Part shown: positions 32,690 through 45,732 of the stretch, piece after piece
Position numbering within the stretch: the first letter of the stretch is position 1
Layout of the letters: the number at the start of each line of letters is the position of its first letter
Assembly: GCF_963678635.1 (NCBI RefSeq)
Contig: NC_087065.1
Coordinates: 77,105,786-77,169,785, forward strand
Length of the DNA stretch: 64,000 nt
Origin: Symsagittifera roscoffensis
Taxonomy: Eukaryota > Xenacoelomorpha > Acoela > Convolutidae
Direction of reading: 5' to 3'
Program-made: the position numbers and the translations under genes
The notes under the pieces: model-generated
Databases searched by the model: none
What the model was told of the DNA's origin: nothing
What the model saw: the letters and a program-made list of their open reading frames with translations, nothing else

Positions 32690-35600
32690 CCCAGCGGCAG
32701 TTTTGCAGAAACATACTAGGCAACATTCATGATTTGTTCTAAAAATAGGGCGTTAAATTAGAATTAGTTTTACGGACCGTGAGTTAGAAAAACACAAACT
32801 GGACATCCTGATTGAACTTCAGTCAGGCAAAACTGTCTGCAGTTAGACGTCCAGATAATATTTGATTTGGTTGTTTCCGTAAATATACACCAACCCGTCG
32901 ATACCACTTGTCCACTCTTCGAAGAGAACTGGAAGGAATGTACAATCAGTTTTTCAAATCAAAGAGGACATGACACGGAGTCCGAGTCAATTCGGTGGAA
33001 TCAGTGAGGTTTGTTTTGTTCAACGTCTACGGAGTTTGCATTGATTTTTGTGGAGACGGATACCTGAGAATAAAAAAATACGTCGCCCGACTTATAATCA
33101 GAATTTTAGATTTAGAAATTACAGACAAGACGATTCGAACCAAGTATACTGGTCAATCCGCAACACATGCGTTTAATTTTGCAGCATATCTAAGGAAAGA
33201 CACCAGGACAAACTTGGAAATAAACCTCGCTTCTTCAGAATTGGTCGGAGAAAAAAGTTGGCTGCACAAAATGACTAAGGAACTAGTTTCAAGGGGTTCA
33301 GAGGTACTTTGTAAAGGAGATTAACATTGGTTGTTGCGACTGATTTCTCGTCTTTGTTTGGACGTTGGTCATTTCTCAAAACTTTCTTTATATGTCAAGG
33401 ATCCAGATCAGACAGTTGTGCAAGCAGAAGAACAAGCCCTCATTCCCCTGTACGACAAAGAGAAAAAAGAAGAATACACATTCAGAAAAACCTAAAGAAT
33501 AGAAGTCAGCAATGGAAAAAATTGGCGCCCAATTCCTATCCAGTGTGGATTTTACCACAGGCTTCCGAATAAATCTGATATTATTGTTGGTTAACCAAAA
33601 ACTTAATGATTTTTTTATTTGGTGGAGAGTAACTTCTGTGCATGTCCAGACTCGACGCCTTTAAAAACACGTTGCTGTGAGCATGATCTGGTCTTGCATC
33701 GCCTGACTCTCCAAAATTGCCAGATTCACACAAAAAGTAGCGGTTTACCAGTAACGCTCGAGTCGTGAAAAACTTCAAATTTGAATACCAATTCAATTAG
33801 AAGGCGATTAACCCAGTTTCGCTCAGTGTCAGAGACAAGCGCGCTACTTAAACACACATCAGTTTTGGAAAACATTGAATTCCGTTGGAAAAAAAGACAA
33901 CGTTTGCGATATTTTCGAAGGTGTCTACTACTATGATGTTTAGATTCCAGCAACAAAAAATAATGCGCACGTGAAAGTTTTTCTTCAGCTTCATCTGACT
34001 CTAGCTTATTCGAGTGGGAAAAGTTCGCAACGGGCTTGCCATTGAACTACATTTTAAATCTATCAACGATGCTGTTAAAAATTTAGGACAAAAAATTTGC
34101 TATTGCAAGAAAGTGGTCTCACTCCGTATAAATTAGATATTATATGGAGTTTTTTTGAAACACGGTATTTGAAGGAAACCTGGAACCACTTGACTGAATC
34201 CGGCAAAATTTCCATCACACTTCCAGCAAAGAGTACCACTAGAAGACGACGCGCGACGGAGGGTGTGACGAATGAAACAAAAACTCAAAATATTTAGACT
34301 TAAAATTTACATTATGGCGAACAACTCGTCTCGGCTTTATGCGCGACCAAGTTTTATTAAACCAATGCACCAATATGCTAAAAAAAAATTCAACATAACG
34401 AACGTGAGAGTGAACTATTTTGAAACTGTCTAGAGACCAGTTGACAAACCGCGTTCGAATCTAGGAAAAATTTAATTTACAGAATTTTTTAGCGGAATGC
34501 GATTCAATCTCTTAGGAGTTTTCAAGAACTACACCCAAACAAATTTGAAAGAAATGGTCAAAGGTTGTGGTAGTATAGCAATGACAGCCAATGAACTAGC
34601 CATCGGCGATTCAACAAGGTATGCGTATTTGCCACAGAGTTATTGTGTGTTAGCAAACCGTATCATGATAGACAGTTTTATCGCAGACCCAATGAAATCA
34701 ATAAAAATTTTTCACAACAGATCCGAGAGGTGATTGGAAATATCTTGATTGCGCCTTTCATTTAAGCTTCACTCGACAAAGGAACTGTTAAATATCTCTC
34801 CCTTCAACTTCGAAATCAAAAAAAATCTAGAGCTAATCCAGAAAACAAAAACAACGGAAGTTTTCCCACAGTTTTTGAGACATATTATGTAACATCTGAG
34901 CCCCAGTTTCTACCTGACAATCGGACTGTCCCAAATGGAAACCTTTGTTATCAGAATCGACGAAATCAAAAGCTGAAACATAGCAAGTCAGCGACACGAG
35001 CTGACTGGTTTAAATTTTATTCACATTATTTGATTAATTGTAGAACACGGTAGATCAATTTTAAATGCGTGATGTTCAAATACGAGTGAAAAGGATTGTT
35101 GCATTGATTCCTGGTTCGTACATTCTTCACTTCACTTCTTGTTGCTGAAAAAAAGCATCTGCCTTTCAACTTAATTTTTTGAAGTTCGATTCTTAGTTTT
35201 GTTTTCTTCTAATTTAGTTGTTTATCCAAAATTACTCCTTATTTGTGTTCCAGCCTTGAATGGGATCCTAAATTCAGTAAACCAGAGGGTGATTTTTTGT
35301 GGGGAGCCCTGTCAGGTCGTGTCTGTCTACTTTGACTTTACAGAGAACACCGCATTGTGCTCGCTTGCTTCGGGTGTTCAATTCGATAGTTGTTCGGATG
35401 ATGGTACCAGCTAAATTGTTGGAGGCATTTCAACTTCAGTGATCGGGTAAAATATCCATTCTTTTCAGTTTGCCTGTCAAAAAATGAAAATAAACAGTTG
35501 AAGTTGTAAAATTTATTAAATCATCGTTTCAACAAATTCGTTTTATTCGTTTAATTCGTCCAAGCAAATTGAACCCAGTGAAGTATTTTATTCTTGTCGA

Positions 35601-36189
35601 TTAGATCGGTTGGATGAACCCACTGAAGGTGCCAATTTGGCCTTATTCGGGTTCAGCTTGCTTATGAACTGGCCCAAGTCCATCAAATCAATTGGCAAGC
35701 GAGTCAAACTAACTTTTGACGGAGTTATATCAGCCAATGATGTAACGCGAAGAATTTTTTTGGACCGAGTACACGCTAGCTGAATATTCGCCTCAGATTG
35801 AGAACAAAGTAAGCAAACACATGCGCATGAGACCTCATTTTGGGACAGGACTGGGAACGATTGCTCTCAGACAACTCCGTGGTCATTTTAAAAATGACTT
35901 TCTCTGCTGCCTCCCTTCTTTCTATCAATCGATCCGAGTATCGATTGAAACTGAGAAGGGTGTTTTCAATTTTAGGTGTTTACGCCAGCATGTTTCGGAT
36001 AATGCTCTATCTAAGAAAATCTTCGTAGATACGCAGTTGGAAAGTAGCTCAGTACTGCTCAGAAAAAAAAAATTTTTAACGCATTATTACGATTTTTTTG
36101 TTGCCAATATGATAGCCCATATTGATTTGTTATGCCCTACACGTATGCCCAATTTAAACTTTGAACCTTTGCCTTTAACTTTTATTTAA
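32690..36189 (+). pseudogene. Decayed + strand ORFs of a large element (function unknown)
   Basis: The coding-like + strand frames are each interrupted: 32995-33324 (VRFVLFNVYGVCIDFCGDGY ... MTKELVSRGSEVL), 34097-34297 (ESGLTPYKLDIIWSFFETRY, then a basic RRRR end), 34497-34733 (MTANELAIGDSTRYAYLPQS) and 35821-36189 (an interrupted frame with LCCLPSFYQSIRVSIETEKG). Composition is normal for protein rather than for AT-rich noise, and all point the same way as the polymerase downstream. In Polinton-type elements the structural genes occupy such positions, but no capsid, ATPase or protease motif is recognisable here, so roles cannot be assigned. Between the frames there are many stops. Confidence 0.4.
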
Positions 36190-36479
36190 AGATTTGCTCG
36201 CCCATTTAGAGGCAAGATCCAAACTGGAAAGTTAGAAAAACTTGTTAAAAACAATAAAAACTTGATGAACTATTTTACAATAATTAAACATAAGTTGAAA
36301 CTGTTCAAAAATATATTTTTCAAAACCAAACTTTCCTCTAAATATTTTTGAAAGCGTCTTTGTTTTCTAATTGCTAAAAGTCAATTTTATGATGAACCCA
36401 ATAGTGCATGTTTTTGCGCAATTTATTCGACAATTTTGAGTCGGTTGAAGCCAAATTGTAGTATTAGATCATAAGCTAT

Positions 36480-36700
36480 GTTTAAAAACCGCCACACGGC
36501 TGTCCTTTTAAACTTGCGCTCGTCAACTCGCACGCGCCACCACACGGTTTAATTTTTTTGCGTTAAAATTGCGCCCGCCGATTCAGACGTTGCCACACGA
36601 TTAACCCTTGTCAAATAAGAGTGCGCCCGCCGATTCATACGAATGCTTTTTAGAATAACCCTCCAATTCACACGAGCACGTAATAGAGTGCGCCCTCGAT
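36480..36700 (+). repeat. Degenerate tandem repeat with GC-rich motifs
   Basis: 'gccacacgg(t/c)tta' and 'gtgcgcccgccgattca' recur three times at about 60-70 bp spacing in DNA that is otherwise AT-rich. There is no coding capacity. It separates the decayed frames at 32690-36189 from the polymerase region. Confidence 0.65.
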
Positions 36701-37005
36701 ATAAACTGGAACAGCTCCAAATAGCTCTTTTCTAATCATCTCGCACACAAACACCTAAGGTTGGAGGACATTTCAAATCTCCCATATTTGGACGCAACAG
36801 TTTTTCAAATTTAACTCTGGTACAAGCAAAATATCTCTTTTTTCTTAGATGGCAGCGCTCAATAGGAATAAGAAACAGAAAGCTGCAGAAAGAGTAATGT
36901 TTGTCAAAATGCTTCCCAAAATCGCTAAAATTGTGTTTACGGAGTTATTTCTGGACCACAATGTAATTATTGTACTTACAATCAACAGGAAAAGAATTTC
37001 CAGAC

Positions 37006-37132
37006 AAGCAAGAAGGACTTAAAAACTACCCAAAGTCCAAAAAACAGCAAGAGGGACTTAAAAACTACCTAAAGTCCAAAAAATGCAAGAAGGACCTAAA
37101 AACTACCTAAATTCCGAAAAATGTCTATCGTG
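37006..37132 (+). repeat. Tandem repeat, about 41-bp unit, three copies
   Basis: The unit has the form gcaagaaggacttaaaaact, acctaaagtccaaaaaa. The three copies differ at a few positions. It lies just before the polymerase-like coding begins. Confidence 0.85.
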
Positions 37133-37269
37133 TCAGAAATTAATTCCAAGCTATTAATCACTTCATCGACATCACAAGAAAGATTGCGGGTTGAAAACGA
37201 AGAAAACGAATGCCTATAGTGCTGATTTGAATTAAAACTTAGAAAATGAGGAAGATAGTGAACAGCTAT

Positions 37270-40200
37270 GAGATTAATTGAATGCGTATATTGCCCTTGA
37301 AATTGTTTTACGTATTAAAGAAACAGGTGGATATCTTTATTTCTATCTTCATGAAAAAATCACACTTTTAGATAAATCGCTGCTACTTTGTACTACAGCT
37401 GACTTGACGACTATACAGAGCAAAGTCAATAAGCAAGTTATCACTTAAGTTTGTACACAAAAGAGAAAAATTAAAAATGGCGAATCAGGTTGACCATCAA
37501 TGTGACAATTTTGCCGTCTGACTCTAAAACGTACCGATGGGACGTTCAGAATCAGTGATTCCCGAACCACTTTGAGAATTTTTCACGAAAATCGTTTGAT
37601 TACGGACTCGAGGCAGCAACCATTCAATAGTAATTTGCGTTTGTTTCGAGCGCTTGCAGTTCACTTACATGGAACAATTAACCTTGAAACATCCACCCTA
37701 ATTTACTTCAATGATTTTTTTGAGAAACATTTTTGTGGAGTTTCGATGGATAATCTGCCAATAGTTGAAAGTGTAGTAAGAAAAAACAAACTCATTTACG
37801 ATATCGACATTGAAAATGGAGATTTTGTGGGCGAATTAGCTTAAACAAATATCGGTTAATACGAGAAAACATAGAAGGTTCTAAGATACAACAACCACAT
37901 TATTCCCTTCAAAAATATCGAGAGATTCATCAAATTCTTCCGATGACCAACTTGCGATAAATTTTTGCACAAAGCAGACCAATTCAACCGTCATCTTCTT
38001 TGTAGCGAAGATCGAATCAAATTATTTGCCAAATAAGTGCTAACAGTTTACGTAAGACGTTATTTTAAAAAATTGAATGGTTCATTATTGAGCATCCCAA
38101 CGCACAAACCTTATTCAAAAATGTTTCTCTTTTTGATTTCGAAATAATGTGCGTACTGAGTGAAGAGTTAAAACCGACGGAAACAAAAGTTTATATCGGG
38201 AAGCATATACATGTTTCAACCTCATCCAGTTTGCTTGACAAACCCTTTTTTTTGTGTTTGACAAAGACCCACTATCCCTCATTTTTGACTTTGTGGCGAA
38301 CTTGGAGTTGCTGGCGGAAAAAAATAAATCAAAGATGCGATCAAAATTTTAAGAAATTGAAGATAACATCAAAAAGAGACTACATATGACTTTCGGTACC
38401 TCAACGAGCGCGGCAGTTCACTAAATGTAATTATCAAGGCGATGGGGAAGAAACAGATGCGCCCACTAACTCTCTCACGATTCAAAAAAGTTAATTGATT
38501 GATTTGATTTGATGTAACATCTAGAGAAATAAACCAAATCTCTACCGGTATTTAGGTTCAACAGTGGCTGTTATAATCAAAACAGCATTAAATAATAGTT
38601 CATACCCGACCCATTCCCTGAAAAGGAAGCGGAACCTTCAGTTATGAAGAAGCCAACGACTTTTTTTCGTTCAATTTAAATATTCAGTTCCTGGACATTA
38701 TGAAGTTTGTGGGTGGAGCTACTACATTATACTCTTTTTCGAAAGCTTACAAAGCTAAAGAGATGGAAAAGTACTTTCCATACGAGTGGTTTGATACTCC
38801 CAACAAGCTTGATGAAAAACAACTGAGATGAAATTCACAGTAAATTGAAGAACAGCAACCCTCTTGAAAACCAAATTGAAAACCAAATTTCATAGGGAAC
38901 TGGAAAGTTAAAACAACTTTATGTTTATCTGGCAACTGAAAAAGATGTCATCATTTCTCAATTTTCCACGATGGTATAACAACAAAGATGTTGTTCGTAC
39001 CCTTGAAGCTAGGGAAAAAATGATCATTTTTTTTCACAATAAAGGGATAGATATGGTGAAACTAGGCTGCACTCTATCGAAATTAGTGAATATTTGTCTA
39101 TAAAATTCAACAGACTATAAATTTTAACCTTTCTTATCAACTGAGAGTGACTTGCTTGAAAAAATTGGGGTCCCTCAATTTTTCACCAGAAAAGAAGTAC
39201 AAACAGCCCATTTGTTCGAAAATCAAACAAACTGTGTGAATCAATTGTTCCGATTGAGACTAGTCAGCTATATCCTTATTCGATGTGTCAAGATACGCCT
39301 ACTGGCTTATATACGAGATTGGACCATAATGGGGAAACACAAAAGTTCAAGACGAGGCAAAACCGAGTTCGTACGTTTGAAAATTTAGTCAGAGCGTTTC
39401 AAAATATGGTTAGCTCCGAAAAAAATTCATTCGAGAAAAAGGATACTCCCTAAAAGAAGTGCAACAAGATAGTTGGCGAGATCAATTTAAAAGCAGCAAA
39501 AACAGAAATAATTTTCCCTTTAAAAAAACTTTTCTAATTTACTCTTGCAAAACACTAGAGATGAAACTATGTTTAAAGACGTGCAATGCGAGCTTTTTGT
39601 TCAAGCTCCAACTTCGCACCAAAATCTCCAATTTCCCACCAATTTTCAACAAAAACGATTTTACCACAAATGATAGTGGGGAATCTATGAAGTCATTTGC
39701 GGAGGAGAACAATTTGTTAAAACAACCGCAACGAATGATATCGAGCACTTCAAACTTATTAGACCACTTTTTAACTTTCACTCCATCTCAGACTACAGTA
39801 AAAAAAATCAACACTTTTTACAATACACACCGCGTAAGTTATTCAATAGTTTCGTTCAGTCTGTTGTTGATGGCAGGCAAGCCCCTGATAAAAATCTATT
39901 ATCAGGTGTGGTAGCCGAAACAAGAAAACTGCTAACAAATAGTTCCTGTGGCTGTCAAATAATGTACAGATCAAAACATAAAATGACAAGAAATCTCTTG
40001 ACGAAAAAACCACTAAAGATATCAGAAACCAATTAAACAAGAGACTTTTTGTTGTAACTACAGACTTGTCTTAAATGGAGCTTGTTGAATCTACTATAGA
40101 ACAACGTGAACAAATATTAGGAGAATTTTTGATACTACAGTATGCCACGTGGAGAAAATTGGAGCTGTGTTTTTTTTTCAATTGATTTTGCGACATAAAC

Positions 40201-40685
40201 AAATTTGAAGAACTCGAAAGGAATACCGACTCCCCCTAATTGGCTCTGGCCGAAAAAGGTTTAAGTGAACGTATCCTCCACAACAAAAGAGCAGACAATT
40301 TTTTCCCCCGTACTTGCTGCTCCAAACACCAAAAAATAACATCACAAGAGAGAGCCGAGATTGTTCAAGGAGGAGTTCAGATGCACCAAAAAATTGTTTC
40401 TTTATAATAAAATTTTTTGCTGTTACAATAGCAAAAGTCAAAAACATAAGTTTAGCCCAAAAGAATTGAACAAATGGGCATTAGAAGACTCTGGAGATGG
40501 TCCGATGGTAAATTATTGTTAAATGTTGGATGGAGCAGTCAACTTGAAGTCAACTAATAGGGGAGTTAAAAAGGTTAACTATGCAGCTGCAACTTATGAA
40601 CAAACTACAAAAGGACTGAGGTATCTTTACCGTAAGCTGGAAGTTGAATGAGATGGAATACATACTAAGGCTCTAAATTTGTATA
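37270..40685 (+). pseudogene. Broken protein-primed family-B DNA polymerase (Polinton/Maverick type)
   Basis: Fragments of one long protein follow in order in all three + frames. N-terminal part: 37572-37844 (LRLFRALAVHLHGTINLETS, FCGVSMDNLPIVES, IYDIDIENGDFVGELA). Then a Cys/His patch near 37940-37990, the 38147 region, a block at 38690-38815 (FLDIMKFVGGATTLYSFSKA, FPYEWFD), 38940-39100 (RWYNNKDVV, DMVKLGCTLSKL), and motif A at 39253-39276 reading ETSQLYP. An NSSCG motif-B remnant follows near 39940, motif C reads NTDS at 40222-40233 with a stop 4 bases later, and the C-terminus ends near 40685. The family is DNA_pol_B_2, used for self-replication by Polintons and related elements. Both catalytic Asp positions appear changed (D to E in motif A, D to N in motif C), and there are about ten or more stops and frameshifts. 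It is long dead. Confidence 0.85.
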
Positions 40686-40689
40686 AGAC

Positions 40690-42760
40690 TATCTAGCAAA
40701 TTTAGTTACGTCGCTGTAAATTAAAACATTTTGTTTTTAATTAAACTTTTTTTTCACCACAAAAAAAATTGTAAAGGGTACGCTTGGGTAAGCAACTCTA
40801 TTATTTCCAGAAAACATTTAGAATTTCAAGCTTTGCTACTTCGGCAAAATCGGGTACCAAATTTTTTTTGAAATTCACTATCTTACCATCTGAAACTCTG
40901 AAACCTAAAATCTATCCTATTACATTGAGAGATATATTCCCTAAGTTAATTCATAGGATGGAGACCAGATAGTCCATAGCCAATCTTAATACATGGATGT
41001 CTCCATCCCCCGGATAATTTTGCCCCGACATACACTTTTAGGAAAAAATGAACATGGCCTAAGTAAACAATCGATTGCTTTCACTCAATTTTGAGTCATT
41101 TTTACGGTAACGCTACGCATAAGTAGAATTTTTACGTCAACTAACTGTGGCACTCTGGCTTTATTCAAAAAGCCCTTCTTTTCAAAACAAAAAATATATC
41201 AGGTGACTTTTCTGATGAAAAATTGTGCTTTAGATCTTGTTATATTCCAGAGTATCAAAAAATGTTAGTTACTGAGTGGAATCTTGGCAGCGCAAAAATA
41301 ACGCAAACTCAAATTTTCTTATCACTTTCTTCACAAGGATTCCGAAACCAAACTGTGTATTTTGTGAATTGTTAGCAAACTTCGCAACAAAGACGCGCTC
41401 TTCGTTTTTTTTTGCTCTTTCTTTTTGTATGATCCTTTCGAACAACTTTTTACATATTGAAAGACTTTTCTAGAGGCCACACACCAAATGATGCGTCTAT
41501 CCAGTGCACAGTTTGGCCTCGTAGTGGATTGGAAGTATAAAAGCGCACGAGTCGGTGGAGCAAGTGACCAAAATGACATAAAATTAGGCCCTCAAGATTT
41601 CCAGAAAAAGGCTACAGATGATTTATTTCTGTATGTTTAGGAGTCAATGAGCGTAAAGAAGACATTTCTAGGTCTTGTTGACTTTTTTCGAGATAAATTA
41701 CACATTTTTTGTTCACGTCAACTTTGAATATTTGCGTTTCACCTTTTTGTTAATATCAATTAGAACAATTGTGAGAAAAGGAAAGCAAACTGCGTAAACG
41801 AGACTTCAAAGAGCTTTATCGCTATTTTTTTCTTTGACATTTGAAGGTCGAAAACTTTGTAAAAACTGTCTTTTTTGAATTGTTTGCATTTTTCTACTCT
41901 TTTCCAACAGTGTGCTTAATTAATTGAGAATGAAAAACTAAGTTGTAGGGCTGCCAAAACTAGTCAAATTATCTTGAAGTTTTTGAGCTAGAACACTCAG
42001 TTAATTTTTTGGATAAACGAAGCAATAAATTGATCACTATCCATCTCTTTTGAAGCAATTTACAAGTCATTTGTAATATAATTAAATTATATAAAGTTAC
42101 ATTTCGCTCGTTTTTTTCCTTAGGGTCGAAATAATTTTTTGTTTTGTTACAAATTCGCAAGGGTGTTGCGATAAGCAAAGTGTTGCAACCAGGTAAAAGA
42201 CTGTTTCCGGTAAACAACTTTGTTCACAAGATTTCGCAGGTGTTTCATTTTACTTCCTAATAAATGCAACATCCATCAAAAACCCAGCGCATCCGGCGAA
42301 GAGTTAACACACCAGTTTGAGATGACACAAAGCTGCGGATCCAATCTAGTTGGGACCTCAAATATTTCAAATAGCTTTTCTATTTTTGACTATTGACCCA
42401 CTGTTTATTTTTGTAGGCTTAGAGCAGGGACTCTCTTTGAATGCGCAGCTTTAACTCTCTTTTAAATCCTATTGATGTAGGTGATTATATTTTAGCGGAA
42501 TTTTAGTTTTATTTTGCTCTTATTATTAATGCGCACTAAATTACAGCGTATGCGTTGATTTTGCTCGCGAATAGCAAGCGTTGTCAATTCGGTGTATAGA
42601 CTTAATCTTGTAATCAAACTGTCCTACCAAATAAAGGAACAGTTATCTCAAATCTGCATACTTTGAGTTTTTAAGTTTACCAATTTTGTTTCGATACTAA
42701 TTCGTTTTTTTTTGGTTTTACGTTTACTTAGCATAAGAATGTTTTATTTCTTTTTGAAAA
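40690..42760. other. Non-coding stretch with dispersed repeats
   Basis: No gene is supported. It contains an intron-family repeat copy at about 41635-41930 and the dispersed repeat at 42160-42248. Open frames at 41276-41473, 41331-41579 and 41969-42217 are low-complexity and overlap each other on opposite strands. Confidence 0.55.
42160..42248 (+). repeat. Dispersed repeat, second copy (see 17398-17475)
   Basis: gataagcaaagtgttgcaac, then caggtaaaagactgtttcc and aacaactttgttcaca. It is diverged from the first copy but keeps the order of blocks. Confidence 0.6.
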
Positions 42761-42761
42761 A

Positions 42762-43935
42762 TAAAGTCTGTTTTTTGCTTTTTAGCAATAGAGAACGACG
42801 GCATTGTGACTTCAAGCATATCTTTCAGTCGTTGCATATTTGTCACCTGTAAGTTTATCGGTGACAACAAATCTTCGTCCAATTTGGCGAATCGTCATGG
42901 TCTGATGAACCACATTTCTGGTTATGAAGTTGACGGTTCCCACTTTACAAACGAAGAAACAGGTAGTCTGCTCATCGTAATCGCCGAATAAGAGTACAGT
43001 GTCGAGAAAATCTGCTACTCTATGCATACAATACGGTCTAATGTACTTGGCATACGCATTCAGCAGGCCCCAAAGCTCACCATCCTGTTTACCATCCTCC
43101 TTGTTGAGGAGGTTAAAAATCGTGAAGCTTTCGATGTCACAAGATGTGCGTAAATACCGCAGGCCCAAGTTACAATATTGGCGTAGAAAATGAGAATCCG
43201 CTATTCCTCAATGGAAATTCCAAAAGGGTCGTCATTAACTTGCGAGATGAGTTCAATGATAAAAATGAGGCTTTTTTGGAACTCTGGCAACCAATGATTT
43301 CCGAGGCGATGGGTGGAACGAATTTTCCCAAAAAAAAATTGCGATTGGAGATCTTAACAATAGTTTTTGTTAACTTGGAAAATTTGGCCCGAGGAACAGT
43401 TCAAGATATTTCGTCCTTCGAAGGGACTTAAAAGTAAGGGCAATTTTGGCCTGCATTTCAGGCGTAATATCTTTTCTTAAAACACATTATAACAAACTTG
43501 ACTGTAGTATCAAAAATTTTTCTCCTATCCAACTGTTTTGCTTTTTTCCTAAGTTTTCTTCCTAAAAATTCTGAGCTTTTTCGTAGCTGAGGACTCGTTC
43601 TCGTTGCTCAACTTGTTACTTTAAAGATAAAATTGCTCAAAAAATTACATTAACTAATAAAATTTTACAGAATGAAGGTGTCTGAATTCGGAAAAACATA
43701 ACTGAACCCCAGACCAAAGAAACTATCAATTTTTACCTCAACTGAACCTGCAGTCAAATGAAATCTCAGATGAATCTGCTGAATTAGGGCCGACGGTTTT
43801 AAGCCGTGATTATTTTTTTCGAACTTGCCCACCAATCTTTTTGTCGTTTGTCCAAAAAAATCCAAATTTCAACATGGTCGAGACAAATTCAATTGCGAAT
43901 AAATACCGCAAAGATAATTATTCTGATTTGAATGT
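42762..43935. repeat. 1.17 kb repeat, copy B
   Basis: It is in direct orientation relative to copy A (26092-27262) and lies about 16.7 kb away. The left edge ends at the same ORF position as copy A (gctaaaaagcaaaaaacaga on the - strand). The right edge ends at ttctgatttgaatgttg, after which it continues into unrelated DNA where copy A is joined to the LINE tail. Confidence 0.88.
42812..43168 (-). pseudogene. Upstream half of the SET-like transposon protein, open in copy B
   Basis: This 118-codon - strand frame includes LRTSCDIESFTIFNLLNKED, then AYAKYIRPYCMHRVADF, GDYDEQTTCFFVCKVGTVNF and RRFVVTDKLTGDKYATTERY. It keeps open the join that is frameshifted at 26246 in copy A. A 19-bp deletion just downstream throws it out of frame, and the SET-like part is absent because the repeat ends. 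Function is unknown: the WFVCKVG..NF and RRFVVTDKLTGDKY stretches look like short beta-rich domains, with no catalytic motif. Confidence 0.45.
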
Positions 43936-45732
43936 TGCTGCCCATTTAATGAGTTTATTAATGTATTCTGTATATTGAATTTAGTTTTCTTTTTCTTTGC
44001 TTTGTTATTGGTTACTGAGAACTAGATCAGCGCGCTGAACAACTCTGATCTCTCACTTGGTCTCAATGTCATCACACACTGTGACCTTGAGTATACCATA
44101 AAAGTAATAACTAAGCACCGTAGGTTGATGGTACATACATAAACAATTACTGCTATTGCAGTAGCGGTATGACAGAGAGGATCATCTGAAATGGAGATTA
44201 TGTTGAACATTTCAAGGGCAATTAAAATCAATGTTTTAATCTTTAATTCTCAGGAAAAACAATCTGTGGAAACATTTAAGTAAATCAAAAAGATAGTTTG
44301 AATATGTTTGAAAATGCACTGTGCCAATTTGACGAGCAGTTTAGTATAAATTTTGGTTTAACTATTTCCACAAAATTTTTCCGTGGTGACAGTGGCTTGT
44401 TTCTCAAATTTAGAAATGATGTCTTATCAGTAGCGGATTGAGGCGGTCACCTCCCTGCCCTCTCAAGGGCTCGACCCCCTACCCACCCGAGGGTCGTCTT
44501 CTTGTACTATCACAGGAAATCTTTTTTGATAGAGCAGCCCTACAAATTTTGAGCCTGCTTCATCGCCACTACATAGAGTATTTTTAATCGGGGATTGCGT
44601 GCCAAAAGAATTATGATTGTAGATCCGCTTCTGTGTCTAATGAAGGTTTATATACAGAGGTGATTTAAATCAACCGGACAAAACGAGCTAAACTTGAAAT
44701 TTAAAACGCGTTTTTCTCAAATTGGGTTGAGTTTAGGTGAAAACTTATGAAGACAAAACTTGCTTAAAATTTCAGCAGAATTAATATGGTGTAATTTGTT
44801 CTGCGAAATTCGGGTCCGAAATTTTACCCCAAAAATGGGTCATTTTGGTTTTTCTTAGTTAATCAAAAATTACGCCAAAAATACCCAGTCGATTACAGAC
44901 ATAATTAAATCAAAGTGAGCCCCTTGCGTAGCTCAACAAACTTTAAGAAGGCTATTTTCTCCAAAAAAATGCAAATTGTTTAAAAATTGTTTTTAAATAA
45001 AAAGTTGGTATTTTATGTAGTAAAAATGACCTTTTTTGTCTATCAAACAAAAATAAATTAACTTATACAATTGGAGTAAAGTTAATAGGTACATAAGAGA
45101 ACCAGTTGAATATGTATGAGCAACTATATCAGTTTTCACTAGCTGTCGAGAGAGTGTTGGTTTTGGCACCATTAAAATAAGCGTGACTCTGGACTTAAAT
45201 TGCAGGTCTCCGTCTTCACATAAAATAACAACTTATAGCGATCATGTTACCATCATACTTTTAACAACTCTTAGTGATCAATTGACCTACATCATATTCA
45301 TTAGATCGCATTGAAAGCAACTTGTCATACAATTTTCTTTGCGAGAAGGTTATAACCAGCAATTTTATACTCTCCTTTAGGTGCGGATTTTTTTTTATGG
45401 GGGAGCGAAGTTTTCGGAGGTTGATCGAAGTCTTTGCAGCCGAGCTAAATCTGCATATAGAAATTTCCTGCATATCACACGAAACCAAAAATTTGCACTC
45501 CATAAATACAAACGAAAAAAATCTCATATTCACGCAATATCAGCAAAATGTGGGATTGACCATTTTGAAACTTAAGTCATAAGTATCGACCGAGAGGTTT
45601 GATTCAACGTGCTTATGTCAATAAAACGGCTCTTTTCCCCCGCCTGCAACATTTTACAAAAAAAGTTATTGTTCACATTGTTTGATTGCTATAAAAATTG
45701 ACACGCGGTTTAATTAAACCACGACAAACATA
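43936..45732. other. Non-coding stretch
   Basis: Apart from the small MITE at 44428-44633, no gene is seen. Around 44765-44830, 'cagaattaatatggtgtaat' and the following bases resemble the reverse complement of 15905-15990, indicating another dispersed family. The open frames at 45261-45582 on both strands overlap and look like chance. Confidence 0.55.
44428..44633. mobile_element. Small hAT-type MITE with 8-bp target duplication (7 of 8 match)
   Basis: The left end is CAGTAGCGGATTGAGG; the right end, reversed, is CAGAAGCGGATCTAC. Flanking 8-mers are TGTCTTAT (44420-44427) and TGTCTAAT (44634-44641). The interior 'ggctcgaccccctaccca' resembles the 14656 element, so this is a diverged, 206-bp deletion derivative of the same family. 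Confidence 0.78.

Noticed and set aside
36849-37022. Short basic frame starting MAALNRNKKQKAAERV as a gene
   Set aside because: It has under 60 codons, no recognised family, and its 3' end runs into the 41-bp tandem repeat. It may be an element remnant, but I cannot support it.
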